DNA of 11,936 nucleotides, from assembly GCA_027076245.1 (NCBI GenBank), contig JALTKC010000440.1, positions 1 to 11,936 of the forward strand, written 5' to 3'. The position numbers were made by a program, and so were the translations under genes. Shown piece by piece: positions 1 to 6,319 of the stretch. This DNA is from Gammaproteobacteria bacterium (lineage in GTDB: Bacteria > Pseudomonadota > Gammaproteobacteria > GRL18). Under the pieces are notes generated by a model that made no database searches, was not told where the DNA came from, and saw nothing but the letters and a program-made list of their open reading frames with translations. Each line of letters begins with the position of its first letter. Positions within the stretch are counted from its first letter, which is position 1.

Positions 1-600
1 CCAGTGACCGATAGCCAGCATAACCAGTAAAATAATACCGCTTTTAAGAAACGGCCATATACCCGGTGTCAGATTAACCGATTCCTGGGCGGCAAACGTG
101 GGAATAATGATCAACAGGGGGATAACCGCCAGATCCTGAAAAATTAAAATACTGACAGCCAGATGCCCATGACGGGAATTGAGTTCCAGTTGTTCAGATA
201 GTTGTTTGATGACAATCGCAGTGGAAGACAGGGCTATAATACCGCCGACAATAATGGCTTCCTGAATATTACCGCTGAAGTACCAGTCAATAGCGCCGGC
301 CAGCAGAGCCGTAAGCATCACCTGAGCACCACCCAGTCCCAGAACCTCTTTGCGCAGTGTGATCAGACGATCCAGAGAAAATTCCAGACCAACCGTAAAC
401 ATCAGGAATACCACACCGAACTCCGCAATAAAACGGACATCCTGATTATCGCTGATTAATCCCAGGGCGTTAGGGCTGACAATAATGCCCACCAGAAGAT
501 AAGCCAGAATCGGTGCAATCCGGAAACGCTTCAGCAGTGCAATGGCGACCACTGCCAGGGTCAGCAGCAGTATAATTTCTTCAAAAATAACGTCGTTCAT
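1..600 (-). CDS. Kef/CPA2-type cation:proton antiporter, N-terminal part (runs off left edge)
   Basis: The minus-strand frame opens with ATG at 600-598 and stays open for 200 codons to the window edge, so the C-terminus is missing. The translation begins MNDVIFEEIILLLTLAVVAI and is almost entirely hydrophobic helices. Family hallmarks of the monovalent cation:proton antiporter-2 (KefB/KefC) transporters are visible: FTVGLEFSLDRL near residue 68, ALSSTAIVIKQL near 123, and HGHLAVSILIFQDLAVIPLL near 144. Members exchange K+ or Na+ for H+ across the inner membrane; the ion cannot be told from this fragment. Any C-terminal RCK/TrkA-N domain would lie outside the window. It is the last visible gene of a minus-strand cluster, 36 bases after the CBS gene. 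The ribosome site is poor, and an inverted repeat covers the start codon. Family assignment is firm; substrate and partners are inference. Confidence 0.93.
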   Translation of the reverse strand, partial: MNDVIFEEIILLLTLAVVAIALLKRFRIAPILAYLLVGIIVSPNALGLISDNQDVRFIAEFGVVFLMFTVGLEFSLDRLITLRKEVLGLGGAQVMLTALLAGAIDWYFSGNIQEAIIVGGIIALSSTAIVIKQLSEQLELNSRHGHLAVSILIFQDLAVIPLLIIIPTFAAQESVNLTPGIWPFLKSGIILLVMLAIGHW

Positions 601-620
601 CTCAATAGTATAGTTGAGAT
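599..620 (-). repeat. Inverted repeat over the antiporter start codon
   Basis: ATCTCAA at 599-605 and TTGAGAT at 614-620 are perfect complements separated by 8 bases. The arm nearest the gene includes the first two bases of the antiporter ATG. In mRNA this would form a small AT-rich hairpin over the initiation site; in DNA it could be an operator. The symmetry is seen directly; any function is inferred. Confidence 0.45.
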
Positions 621-636
621 AAACAGAGCTTCCATC

Positions 637-1038
637 CTAAACAATTTTACATAAACCCTTAAGCACCATATCGGTATAACTGATAATACCGATAATTTCC
701 TTGTTCTCTACCACTGGTGCACGGGACAGACCCAGGTGTTCAAACAGGCGGGCACAATAGCGGATATCCATATCCGGCGGGACGGTTACCGCTGGTTTGG
801 TCATCACTTCATACACATTGGTTCGATCCGGGGACTTGTCCAGAGCCAGGACCTGGCGGGCAATATCAGAAACAACCACCACCCCCCATTCATCGTGATC
901 ATGACGCTTATTAACGATCAGTGTTTTGGTTTCAATATGTTTCATTTCATGAAGGGCTTCCTGAACGGTTTTCATACCGTCAACAAAATCCACCTGGGTT
1001 TTCATGACATCTTTAACCTGTATGAGCATTGGCTTCAT
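637..1038 (-). CDS. Stand-alone tandem CBS-domain protein
   Basis: A 133-residue protein made of two CBS motifs and little else. CBS1 spans about residues 8-70 (VKDVMKTQVDFVDGMKTVQEAL through WGVVVVSDIARQV). CBS2 spans about 74-130 (VYEVMTKPAVTVPPDMDI through IIGIISYTDMVLKG). Each repeat has the usual V-x-x-V-M start and the hydrophobic strand followed by S/T-D. Paired CBS motifs (Bateman modules) typically bind adenine nucleotides such as AMP, ATP or cyclic dinucleotides and control an attached or partner enzyme or channel. No catalytic domain is fused, so it probably acts in trans. Its ATG overlaps the stop of the PII-like gene by four bases (ATGA), with a GAGGAAAG ribosome site inside that gene, so translation is probably coupled. 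Neighbouring transporters are the likely targets. Ligand unknown. Confidence 0.9.
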   Translation of the reverse strand: MKPMLIQVKDVMKTQVDFVDGMKTVQEALHEMKHIETKTLIVNKRHDHDEWGVVVVSDIARQVLALDKSPDRTNVYEVMTKPAVTVPPDMDIRYCARLFEHLGLSRAPVVENKEIIGIISYTDMVLKGLCKIV

Positions 1039-1385
1039 ATTCTTTCCTCAATTTTCTCGCTTAATTGTTCAATCTGGTGGGATACGCCGACGGCGTCTTC
1101 GACATCAATCTGGAAGGCGATGCCGGTGCCCGGGGTATTATCAAACTTGCCCACTTCACTGATGGTTTCCAGAACTTCCCGGCTCAGGTGTTCTTCCACC
1201 AGCAACAGGAGCACATCACGCTGAGTTTCCAGAGTCAGGCCAAAAAAGGTTTTGGTTTTTTTTATACCTTCACCACGGGCATTATTAATGACCGTGGCAC
1301 CGGTTGCACCGGCACTGCGGCTGGCATCCAGAACCGCATCGGTAACATGGTCGTCCACCAGGGCAATAATCAGTTTAAAGCGCAT
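1035..1385 (-). CDS. PII-like signalling protein (GlnB/GlnK superfamily), DUF1538-associated type
   Basis: A 116-residue ferredoxin-like-fold protein with PII layout: MRFKLIIALVDDHVTDAVLDASRSAGATGATVI (strand-helix-strand), a short T-loop region holding ARGEGIKKTKTFFG at about 36-49, the strand QRDVLLLLVEE, a helix, then a B-loop-like TPGTGIAFQIDVEDAVGV at about 84-101. PII proteins are trimers that bind adenine nucleotides between subunits and regulate transporters and enzymes. The canonical uridylylated tyrosine context of GlnB/GlnK is not visible, so this is a divergent, probably unmodified member rather than a nitrogen regulator. An AGGA ribosome site lies nine bases before ATG. It follows two DUF1538 genes after a 102-base gap and overlaps the CBS gene by four bases. 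The effector and whether it docks on a transporter are inference. Confidence 0.82.
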   Translation of the reverse strand: MRFKLIIALVDDHVTDAVLDASRSAGATGATVINNARGEGIKKTKTFFGLTLETQRDVLLLLVEEHLSREVLETISEVGKFDNTPGTGIAFQIDVEDAVGVSHQIEQLSEKIEERI

Positions 1386-1428
1386 AGTACTTTGTCCTAT
1401 GGTTGTATATGTGTAAAAAATTAATAGC

Positions 1429-1456
1429 TTTATAACAATATGTATATAATTAACAG
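1429..1456 (-). promoter_or_regulatory. Possible sigma-70-like promoter before the PII-like gene
   Basis: On the minus strand the AT-rich 102-base gap between DUF1538 copy B and the PII-like gene contains CTGTTA (1456-1451), a 16-base spacer and TATAAA (1434-1429). This would start transcription roughly 40 bases before the PII-like ATG. Match quality is modest in an AT-rich background, so this is only a candidate internal promoter. Confidence 0.3.
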
Positions 1457-1487
1457 TCCAGGCATAAAATCTTGTTAGCCCTAAAAC

Positions 1488-2279
1488 CTACCCCCTGTTC
1501 CGTTTGCTGTACCACTGTGACAGTTGGGCATAAGCCAGAACCGAAATAATAGGAAATAAACTGGCAAAAGCAATCAGTCCAAAACCGTCAATCAGTTCAC
1601 TGCGTCCAGGTACCTTGGCGGCCAGGCCTATGCCCAGTGCGGTGACAATAGGGACGGTAACGGTTGAGGTGGTTACCCCGCCGGAATCATAGGCCAGCGG
1701 AATGATCATTTTAGGTGAATAAATGGTCTGAATAACCACAATAATATAACCGGTAATAATAAAATAATGCAGGGGCAGGCCGGTAACAATACGCCAGGAG
1801 CCCAGGGCAATACCAACGGCAACACCCAGTGCAACCGCAATTCTCAGCCCCCAGATCCCGATAGAGCCGCCGGATACTTCATTGGCTTTAATGGCGACAG
1901 CCAGCAATGAAGGCTCGGCAATGGTGGTGCTGAAACCAATGGTAAAAGCAAAAATATACACCCAGTAGTACTGGGTCCAGTGTATGGCGACCCCCTGTTG
2001 CAGTGACTCAGCACTGTGTTTAATAAAGTCCAGGTCGGTGAGCTGAGCGGCCATCATACGGCCAATGGGAAACAAAGCATCTTCCAGCCCCTGTAAAAAC
2101 AGGGCCAGTCCCAGAACCACATAGAAAAAGCCGATTAATACCCGTTTCAGATTGGGAATGCTTTTGCGGATCACAAAAATCTGAAAGCCAAAGATGATAA
2201 CAGCAATAGGTATAACATCCTTTATGGTGTGCATAAAGGTGATGGAAAAACTGACTAATTCGGCAATCACTCCGTTCAT
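1488..2279 (-). CDS. DUF1538 integral membrane protein, copy B (putative transporter)
   Basis: 263 residues with about seven hydrophobic segments and short polar loops. It carries the two signature blocks shared with the upstream copy: GFSTTIAEPSLLAVA at about 115-129 and YDSGGVTTSTVTVP at 197-210, plus LFPIG at 69-73 and IDGFGLIAFASL near 230-241. The charged and polar residues inside hydrophobic stretches (AEP, DSGG, TTST) look like a transport or ion-binding path, but I know of no proven substrate for this family. Compared with copy A it has about 20 extra residues in the first large loop (about 78-104) and a basic C-terminus. Its ATG overlaps the copy A stop by one base (TGATG), which implies coupled translation and equal amounts, fitting a heteromeric complex. 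Function unknown. Confidence 0.88.
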   Translation of the reverse strand: MNGVIAELVSFSITFMHTIKDVIPIAVIIFGFQIFVIRKSIPNLKRVLIGFFYVVLGLALFLQGLEDALFPIGRMMAAQLTDLDFIKHSAESLQQGVAIHWTQYYWVYIFAFTIGFSTTIAEPSLLAVAIKANEVSGGSIGIWGLRIAVALGVAVGIALGSWRIVTGLPLHYFIITGYIIVVIQTIYSPKMIIPLAYDSGGVTTSTVTVPIVTALGIGLAAKVPGRSELIDGFGLIAFASLFPIISVLAYAQLSQWYSKRNRG

Positions 2280-3013
2280 CAGTATGTCATCCCATAGACC
2301 ATAACAAAAATCATGGGGGTCAGTGAGGCCAGGGCAATTAAACCAAAACCGTCAATCATAGGGTTACGTCCCTTAATACTGGAAGCCAGGCCAATACCCA
2401 GGGCGGTCATCAGCGGCACCGTAATGGTAGAAGTGGTTACCCCGCCGGAATCATAGGCAATGCCAATAATTTCTTCCGGGGCAAAAGCCGTCATGGTGAC
2501 GACGATGACATAACCGCCGATAATAATCCATTGAATCGGCCAGCCCTTAATAATACGCAATACCCCGATAACGGCAGCCAGGCCGACAGAAAAGGCCACC
2601 GTGAATTTAAGGCCATTGGCATACTGTTTAATGGCCTGGTCAGTGGCTTCAATGACACCGCCTTCGGCGGCAATCCGGGCGGCTTTTTTGGATACGGCAA
2701 TCAGGGCCGGTTCTGCTACCGTCGTGCCAAAACCCAGGGCAAAAGCAAAGATTAATAACCACATCACATTACCTTTGCGGGCAAAGGCAAAGGCCATGGA
2801 TTCACCAATAGGAAACAGCCCCATTTCCAGGCCGTAAATAAAAAAAGTCAGGCCGACCACAACAAAAACCGATCCGACAATGATTTCAGCAACATCCGGG
2901 ATGGGCTGCTGTAATACAAAAATCTGAAACAGGGCAATCACAATAGCAATGGGTGCCAGATCACGGGCACTATTCGCTGTGGTGCGGACAAACTGTAACA
3001 GAGGGCGCCTCAT
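2279..3013 (-). CDS. DUF1538 integral membrane protein, copy A (putative transporter)
   Basis: 244 residues, strongly hydrophobic, with blocks FPIG at 67-70, GFGTTVAEPALIAV at about 94-107, YDSGGVTTSTITVP at 187-200 and IDGFGLIALASL at 220-231. These are the same blocks as in the next gene, so the pair arose by duplication. The two blocks TT-x-AEP and GGVTTST fall in the two halves of the protein, which hints at an internal two-repeat transporter architecture (inference). It is the first gene of the minus-strand cluster. The chosen ATG has no clear ribosome site (CCTTATAG precedes it), but the N-terminus aligns well with that of copy B (LAPIAIVIALFQIFV against VIPIAVIIFGFQIFV), supporting the start. 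The PII-like and CBS genes downstream suggest ligand-gated control. Substrate unknown. Confidence 0.88.
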   Translation of the reverse strand: MRRPLLQFVRTTANSARDLAPIAIVIALFQIFVLQQPIPDVAEIIVGSVFVVVGLTFFIYGLEMGLFPIGESMAFAFARKGNVMWLLIFAFALGFGTTVAEPALIAVSKKAARIAAEGGVIEATDQAIKQYANGLKFTVAFSVGLAAVIGVLRIIKGWPIQWIIIGGYVIVVTMTAFAPEEIIGIAYDSGGVTTSTITVPLMTALGIGLASSIKGRNPMIDGFGLIALASLTPMIFVMVYGMTY

Positions 3014-3084
3014 CTATAAGGCAACCCGGAAAAATAAATCAGCTGGTACAAACAAAAATCCTCAACTATATTTTAGCTAATGAG

Positions 3085-3098
3085 TTTCCATCTGGAAA
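3085..3098. repeat. Short palindrome TTTCCA-TC-TGGAAA
   Basis: Perfect 6-base arms (3085-3090 and 3093-3098) around a 2-base centre. GATGGAAATTAA-like sequence recurs at 3121-3132, so part of the motif is repeated. The size and symmetry resemble a dimeric regulator site. It lies between the two divergent operons and immediately upstream of a TAAAAT on the minus strand. Regulatory role is inference. Confidence 0.4.
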
Positions 3099-3127
3099 TT
3101 AAAATCTTCATAAACGGATGGATGGAA

Positions 3128-3151
3128 ATTAATATCCTGAAAGATATTAAT
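3128..3151. repeat. Nine-base inverted repeat ATTAATATC / GATATTAAT
   Basis: ATTAATATC (3128-3136), a 6-base centre CTGAAA, and GATATTAAT (3143-3151) are perfect complements. No T-run follows in either direction, so it is unlikely to be a terminator. An operator for a dimeric regulator of one or both divergent operons is the simplest reading. Confidence 0.5.
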
Positions 3152-3194
3152 ATAACAATCAAGCTGTATTTACCAGAATTTTTTTTAAAAAAGC

Positions 3195-3221
3195 TAAAGC
3201 TTTAAAGATTCTATCCGATAG
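3195..3221 (+). promoter_or_regulatory. FliA (sigma-28) promoter for the chemotaxis operon
   Basis: TAAAGCTT (3195-3202), an 11-base spacer and TCCGATAG (3214-3221) match the enterobacterial sigma-28 consensus TAAAGTTT-N11-GCCGATAA at 13 of 16 positions with exact spacing. Transcription would begin near 3228-3230, about 75 bases before the STAS start codon. Sigma-28 drives late flagellar and chemotaxis genes, so the placement fits. The -10 box overlaps a TCTATC-C-GATAGA palindrome. The sequence match is direct; activity is inferred. Confidence 0.72.
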
Positions 3222-3240
3222 AGCTAATTAAGAAGTAATA

Positions 3241-3306
3241 GTGTATGAGTCTCTGGTAATCAGCGACCCTGATAAAAATCTGAAAACCGAACCGGAAAAA
3301 TTATGA
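3241..3306 (+). CDS. Possible 21-codon leader ORF overlapping the STAS start
   Basis: A GTG at 3241 opens a frame encoding 21 residues (starts VYESLVISDP) that stops at TGA 3304-3306, overlapping the STAS ATG by the classic four-base ATGA. An AGAAG-like purine stretch lies about six bases before the GTG, and the frame begins just after the predicted FliA transcription start. No homology is recognised and so short a frame arises easily by chance; offered only as a possible translational-coupling leader. Confidence 0.15.
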   Translation: MYESLVISDPDKNLKTEPEKL

Positions 3307-3620
3307 GTGAAACTGAAACCCGTTCTGAAGCCCAATCTGAAAAGAGTGATACCGGGACTGTTATTTTTGATGATTCCCTGGATATTACCCTGGTGGCTGG
3401 CTATTTCGAAAAGTTCAGTCAGTTATTGAATGAACAGAAAACTATTATTTTAAATGGTGCGGATATTGAACGGGTGGATGGTGCGGGTCTGCAGTTGCTG
3501 GCGGCTTTTTTCAAGTCGGCAGAATTTCTGCAGATTACCATTCAGTGGCAGGGAGTATCTGATACTTTACGGCATGGCGCAGAAATTTCCGGTTTAGCTG
3601 GCGTACTGGCGCTGGATTAA
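3303..3620 (+). CDS. STAS-domain protein heading the chemotaxis operon
   Basis: 105 residues: about 18 polar N-terminal residues, then a single STAS domain (SpoIIAA/MlaB-like) at about 19-105 with the strand TIILNGADIERVDGAGLQLL. In SpoIIAA-type anti-anti-sigma factors a Ser or Thr in the D-S-x-G context at the start of the helix is phosphorylated by a partner kinase. Here the sequence is D59-G60-A61-G62, so that acceptor is absent and classic phospho-switching looks impossible. STAS proteins of this type often stand first in proteobacterial che operons, but their role there is not settled. GGAA about eight bases before ATG serves as ribosome site. It follows the FliA promoter and precedes cheY by 67 bases. 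Confidence 0.85.
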   Translation: MSETETRSEAQSEKSDTGTVIFDDSLDITLVAGYFEKFSQLLNEQKTIILNGADIERVDGAGLQLLAAFFKSAEFLQITIQWQGVSDTLRHGAEISGLAGVLALD

Positions 3621-3687
3621 CTATCTTTAATTGAGCGGTACAAAACTTTAATACAGATTGAACACTATTGCTAATGGAGAATAATTT

Positions 3688-4053
3688 ATGCCGAAGTCAA
3701 TTCTAGCTGTTGATGACTCAACATCCATGAGACAGATGGTTGCATTTACACTTAAGGGAGCCGGTTACGAGGTAGAAGAAGCGGCTGATGGGCAGCAGGC
3801 GCTTAATATAGCCAAAACCAGAAGTTTTGATTTAGTACTTTCTGACGTGAATATGCCGGTTATGGACGGTATTGAACTGATCCGTCAGCTGCGGGCTTTG
3901 CCTGCCTATAAATTTACTCCGATCCTGATGCTTACCACAGAAGCCGGGACAGAGAAAAAAATGGAAGGTAAAAATGCCGGTGCTACCGGCTGGATTGTTA
4001 AGCCTTTTAATCCGGATCAATTACTGAATACGGTTAAGCGGGTGCTGGGTTAA
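3688..4053 (+). CDS. cheY: CheY-type single-domain response regulator
   Basis: 121 residues, a receiver domain only. All phosphorylation residues are present: acidic pair D9-D10, phosphoacceptor D53 in LVLSDVNMPVMDG, switch Thr at 83/84 in MLTTEAG, and K105 in the V-K-P-F motif. The aromatic switch position is occupied by W102 (GWIVKPF) rather than the Tyr of E. coli CheY, as in many CheYs of non-enteric chemosensory systems. It should be phosphorylated by the adjacent CheA in the cytoplasm. Whether it binds the flagellar switch or acts as a phosphate sink or other output cannot be decided; no cheZ is seen in the window. GGAG lies eight bases before ATG. The gap to cheA is 68 bases. Confidence 0.95.
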   Translation: MPKSILAVDDSTSMRQMVAFTLKGAGYEVEEAADGQQALNIAKTRSFDLVLSDVNMPVMDGIELIRQLRALPAYKFTPILMLTTEAGTEKKMEGKNAGATGWIVKPFNPDQLLNTVKRVLG

Positions 4054-4121
4054 AAACCAGCAGCCATACTACATACACAGAGCGGACCTGGACACCTGAT
4101 AACCAGGGAGAGAATGAGATA

Positions 4122-6284
4122 ATGAGTATTGATTTATCACAATTTAAGCAGACTTTCCTAGAAGAAAGTGATGAAGGGCTGGATGTACTGGAGTCAGGCC
4201 TGCTGGCACTGGACTCGGGAACTGCCGATGATGAAGTCATTCATGCTGTGTTTCGGGCGGCTCATTCAATTAAGGGGGGAGCCGGTACTTTTTCTCTAAC
4301 AGAAATTGCCAGTTTTACCCATGTTATGGAAACTCTGCTGGATGAAATGCGTGACGGGCGTAGAGCCATCAGCAAAGAAGCCATCAATGTTCTACTTGAT
4401 TCAGTGGATGTGCTGCGTGAACTACTGGATGCTGCTCGTGATGATGTGCCGCCTGAAATGGACAGGGTAAATGAAGTTCAGGCAAAACTGGAAGCAGTAT
4501 TAAATGCTGGTAATGAGCAGGCCGAAGAAGCTCAACAGGATACAGAATCGGAATCAGAGCAGAAAGAGCCAGAGTCCGACGGCTGGATTATTAAATTCCA
4601 TCCCCATGAACATATGCTTAGAACCGGCAATGATACCGTACGCATGTTTAAGGAACTGGCGGCTCTTGGTGATCTGGAAAATCAGGCGGACTTAAGCGCT
4701 CTGCCGGAATTTGAACATATGGATCCAGAACTGAGTTATCTGAGCTGGACCATCCATTTAAAGAATAATGAACAGCTGGGGGCGATAGACAAAGCAGCCA
4801 TTGAAGAAATTTTTGAATGGGTAGAAGATGATTGTGATTTAAGTATTGAACCCTTAATTTCAGAACCAGGTGATACCAGGACATCAGAACAGGTTGAATC
4901 CCCACAAGCCGTTGAAACCACTGTCAATGAAACAGTCACTGCAGCGGATAATGTGACGCCCATTAGTGGAGAAACTGATTCCCAAACCACGTATTCCAAC
5001 GAGCCTGCAGTCGGAGTAAAACAGTCTGCTAAATCTCAACAAAAGCCAGCCACCAAAAAGAAAAAAGTGACCGAAAGTGGTTCAATCCGTGTTGGTACCG
5101 ATAAAATTGATACCCTTATTAATATGGTAGGAGAACTGGTTATTACTCAGTCTATGCTCAGTCAGATGGGTGAAGATTTTTCCATGGAAAAAATTGAAGA
5201 TCTGAGAGAAGGGCTGGCTCAATTAGAACGCAACACCCGGGAGCTGCAGGAAAGCGTTATGCGTATTCGTATGCTGCCCATTAGTTTTTCCTTCCAGCGC
5301 TTTCCCAGACTGGTTCATGATCTAAGCCAGAAAATGAACAAGAAAATTGAGCTTAAAATGCTGGGTGAACAGACCGAGCTGGATAAAACCGTTATGGAAA
5401 AAATTGGTGATCCGCTGGTGCATCTGGTTCGTAATTCACTGGATCACGGTATTGAAGCCCCTCAGACTCGTCTTGCAGCGGGTAAAAGTGAAACCGGTAC
5501 CATTACCCTGAATGCCTATCATCAGGGCGGTTTTATTATTATTGAAATATCTGATGACGGTGCCGGCCTGCCCAGAGATAAATTACTCAACAAGGCCATT
5601 GAAAAAGGGCTGGTAACAGAACAGGATAATCTGCCCGATGAGAAAATTTATGATCTGATTTTTCATCCCGGCTTTTCTACCGCGGACCAGGTCAGCGATA
5701 TTTCTGGCCGTGGCGTCGGAATGGATGTCGTGCGTAAAAACATTAAGGAGCTGGGCGGCAATGTTGATGTGACCACTGAAGAAGGCAAGGGTACTACCTT
5801 TACTATTCGTCTGCCTTTAACCCTGGCTATTCTTGATGGGCAACTGGTCAGGGTCGGTAACGAAACCTATATCATTCCCCTGGTGTCAATTATTGAATCG
5901 CTGGAAATTGAAACAGACAATATCAATACCATTGCTGGTACCACTGAAGTGTACAAGATGCGCGATGAATATATTCCATTAGTTCGGTTGTATGAGGTGT
6001 TTGATGTGCAGCCGGGAACCCATCGTTTACAGGATTGCCTGCTGGTGGTGGTTGAAGGTGACGGCGGTAAGGCCGGTATTCTGGTGGATGACTTATTAAG
6101 CCAGCAGCAGGTGGTTATCAAGAGCCTGGAAACGAATTATAAAAGTATTCAGGGAATATCCGGCGCCACTATTCTGGGTGATGGTACGGTAGCCCTTATT
6201 CTTGATATGAGCGGTCTTATGGCGTTGGCAAAAGAAATTGAACCGGCTCAAAATTATAATGAACAGACTTATGCCCATGGATAA
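4122..6284 (+). CDS. cheA: Chemotaxis histidine kinase CheA
   Basis: 720 residues with the full CheA domain order. P1/HPt is at about 1-125, with phospho-His H48 in AAHSIKGGAG. A regulatory segment at about 153-246 begins DGWIIKFHPHE and contains GNDTVRMFKELAALG, the type seen in non-enteric CheAs. A low-complexity acidic linker follows (about 247-318). P3 dimerisation is at about 320-385 (GSIRVGTDKIDTLINMVGEL). The P4 ATPase has N-box HLVRNSLDHG (N438), G1 DDGAGL (478-483) and G2 GRGVGMD (529-535). P5, the CheW-like coupling domain, runs from about 567 to 720. It autophosphorylates in receptor arrays and feeds CheY and CheB. No key residue is missing. AGGGAG lies 11 bases upstream; a tiny ATG-AGA-TAA frame ends on the cheA start (TAATG). 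Confidence 0.97.
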   Translation: MSIDLSQFKQTFLEESDEGLDVLESGLLALDSGTADDEVIHAVFRAAHSIKGGAGTFSLTEIASFTHVMETLLDEMRDGRRAISKEAINVLLDSVDVLRELLDAARDDVPPEMDRVNEVQAKLEAVLNAGNEQAEEAQQDTESESEQKEPESDGWIIKFHPHEHMLRTGNDTVRMFKELAALGDLENQADLSALPEFEHMDPELSYLSWTIHLKNNEQLGAIDKAAIEEIFEWVEDDCDLSIEPLISEPGDTRTSEQVESPQAVETTVNETVTAADNVTPISGETDSQTTYSNEPAVGVKQSAKSQQKPATKKKKVTESGSIRVGTDKIDTLINMVGELVITQSMLSQMGEDFSMEKIEDLREGLAQLERNTRELQESVMRIRMLPISFSFQRFPRLVHDLSQKMNKKIELKMLGEQTELDKTVMEKIGDPLVHLVRNSLDHGIEAPQTRLAAGKSETGTITLNAYHQGGFIIIEISDDGAGLPRDKLLNKAIEKGLVTEQDNLPDEKIYDLIFHPGFSTADQVSDISGRGVGMDVVRKNIKELGGNVDVTTEEGKGTTFTIRLPLTLAILDGQLVRVGNETYIIPLVSIIESLEIETDNINTIAGTTEVYKMRDEYIPLVRLYEVFDVQPGTHRLQDCLLVVVEGDGGKAGILVDDLLSQQQVVIKSLETNYKSIQGISGATILGDGTVALILDMSGLMALAKEIEPAQNYNEQTYAHG

Positions 6285-6306
6285 TGGAAATAGATATACC
6301 CGATCT

Positions 6307-6319
6307 GGAGATAATAATG
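6307..6319 (+). promoter_or_regulatory. Ribosome binding site that decides the cheW start
   Basis: GGAG at 6307-6310, six bases, then ATG at 6317. This is far better than the in-frame ATG at 6284, which overlaps the cheA stop and has no comparable site, and it gives a CheW N-terminus of normal length. Confidence 0.7.

Larger units (their letters stand above)
3014..3302. other. Divergent intergenic control region
   Basis: 289 AT-rich bases separate the minus-strand transporter cluster from the plus-strand chemotaxis operon. They hold two clear inverted repeats (3085-3098 and 3128-3151), a third palindrome TCTATC-C-GATAGA at 3210-3222 overlapping the FliA -10 box, a T8/A6 tract near 3179-3192, and the FliA promoter. 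On the minus strand a TAAAAT lies between the TTTCCA palindrome and copy A and could be its -10, but no convincing -35 was found. No conserved protein-coding gene is apparent; a possible 21-codon leader is listed separately. Confidence 0.7.

Noticed and set aside
736..1224. 162-codon plus-strand open frame across the CBS and PII-like genes
   Set aside because: It is antisense to two well-supported, overlapping family members and its translation shows no domain; a shadow of the minus-strand coding.
1035..1385. Canonical nitrogen-regulatory GlnB/GlnK
   Set aside because: The T-loop is short and lacks the uridylylation tyrosine context, and no amtB or glnA is adjacent; the link to DUF1538 fits a separate PII-like branch.
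6284..6316. Upstream ATG as cheW start (overlapping the cheA stop as TAATG)
   Set aside because: Coupling is possible, but the ATG at 6317 has GGAG six bases upstream and gives an N-terminus like other CheWs.
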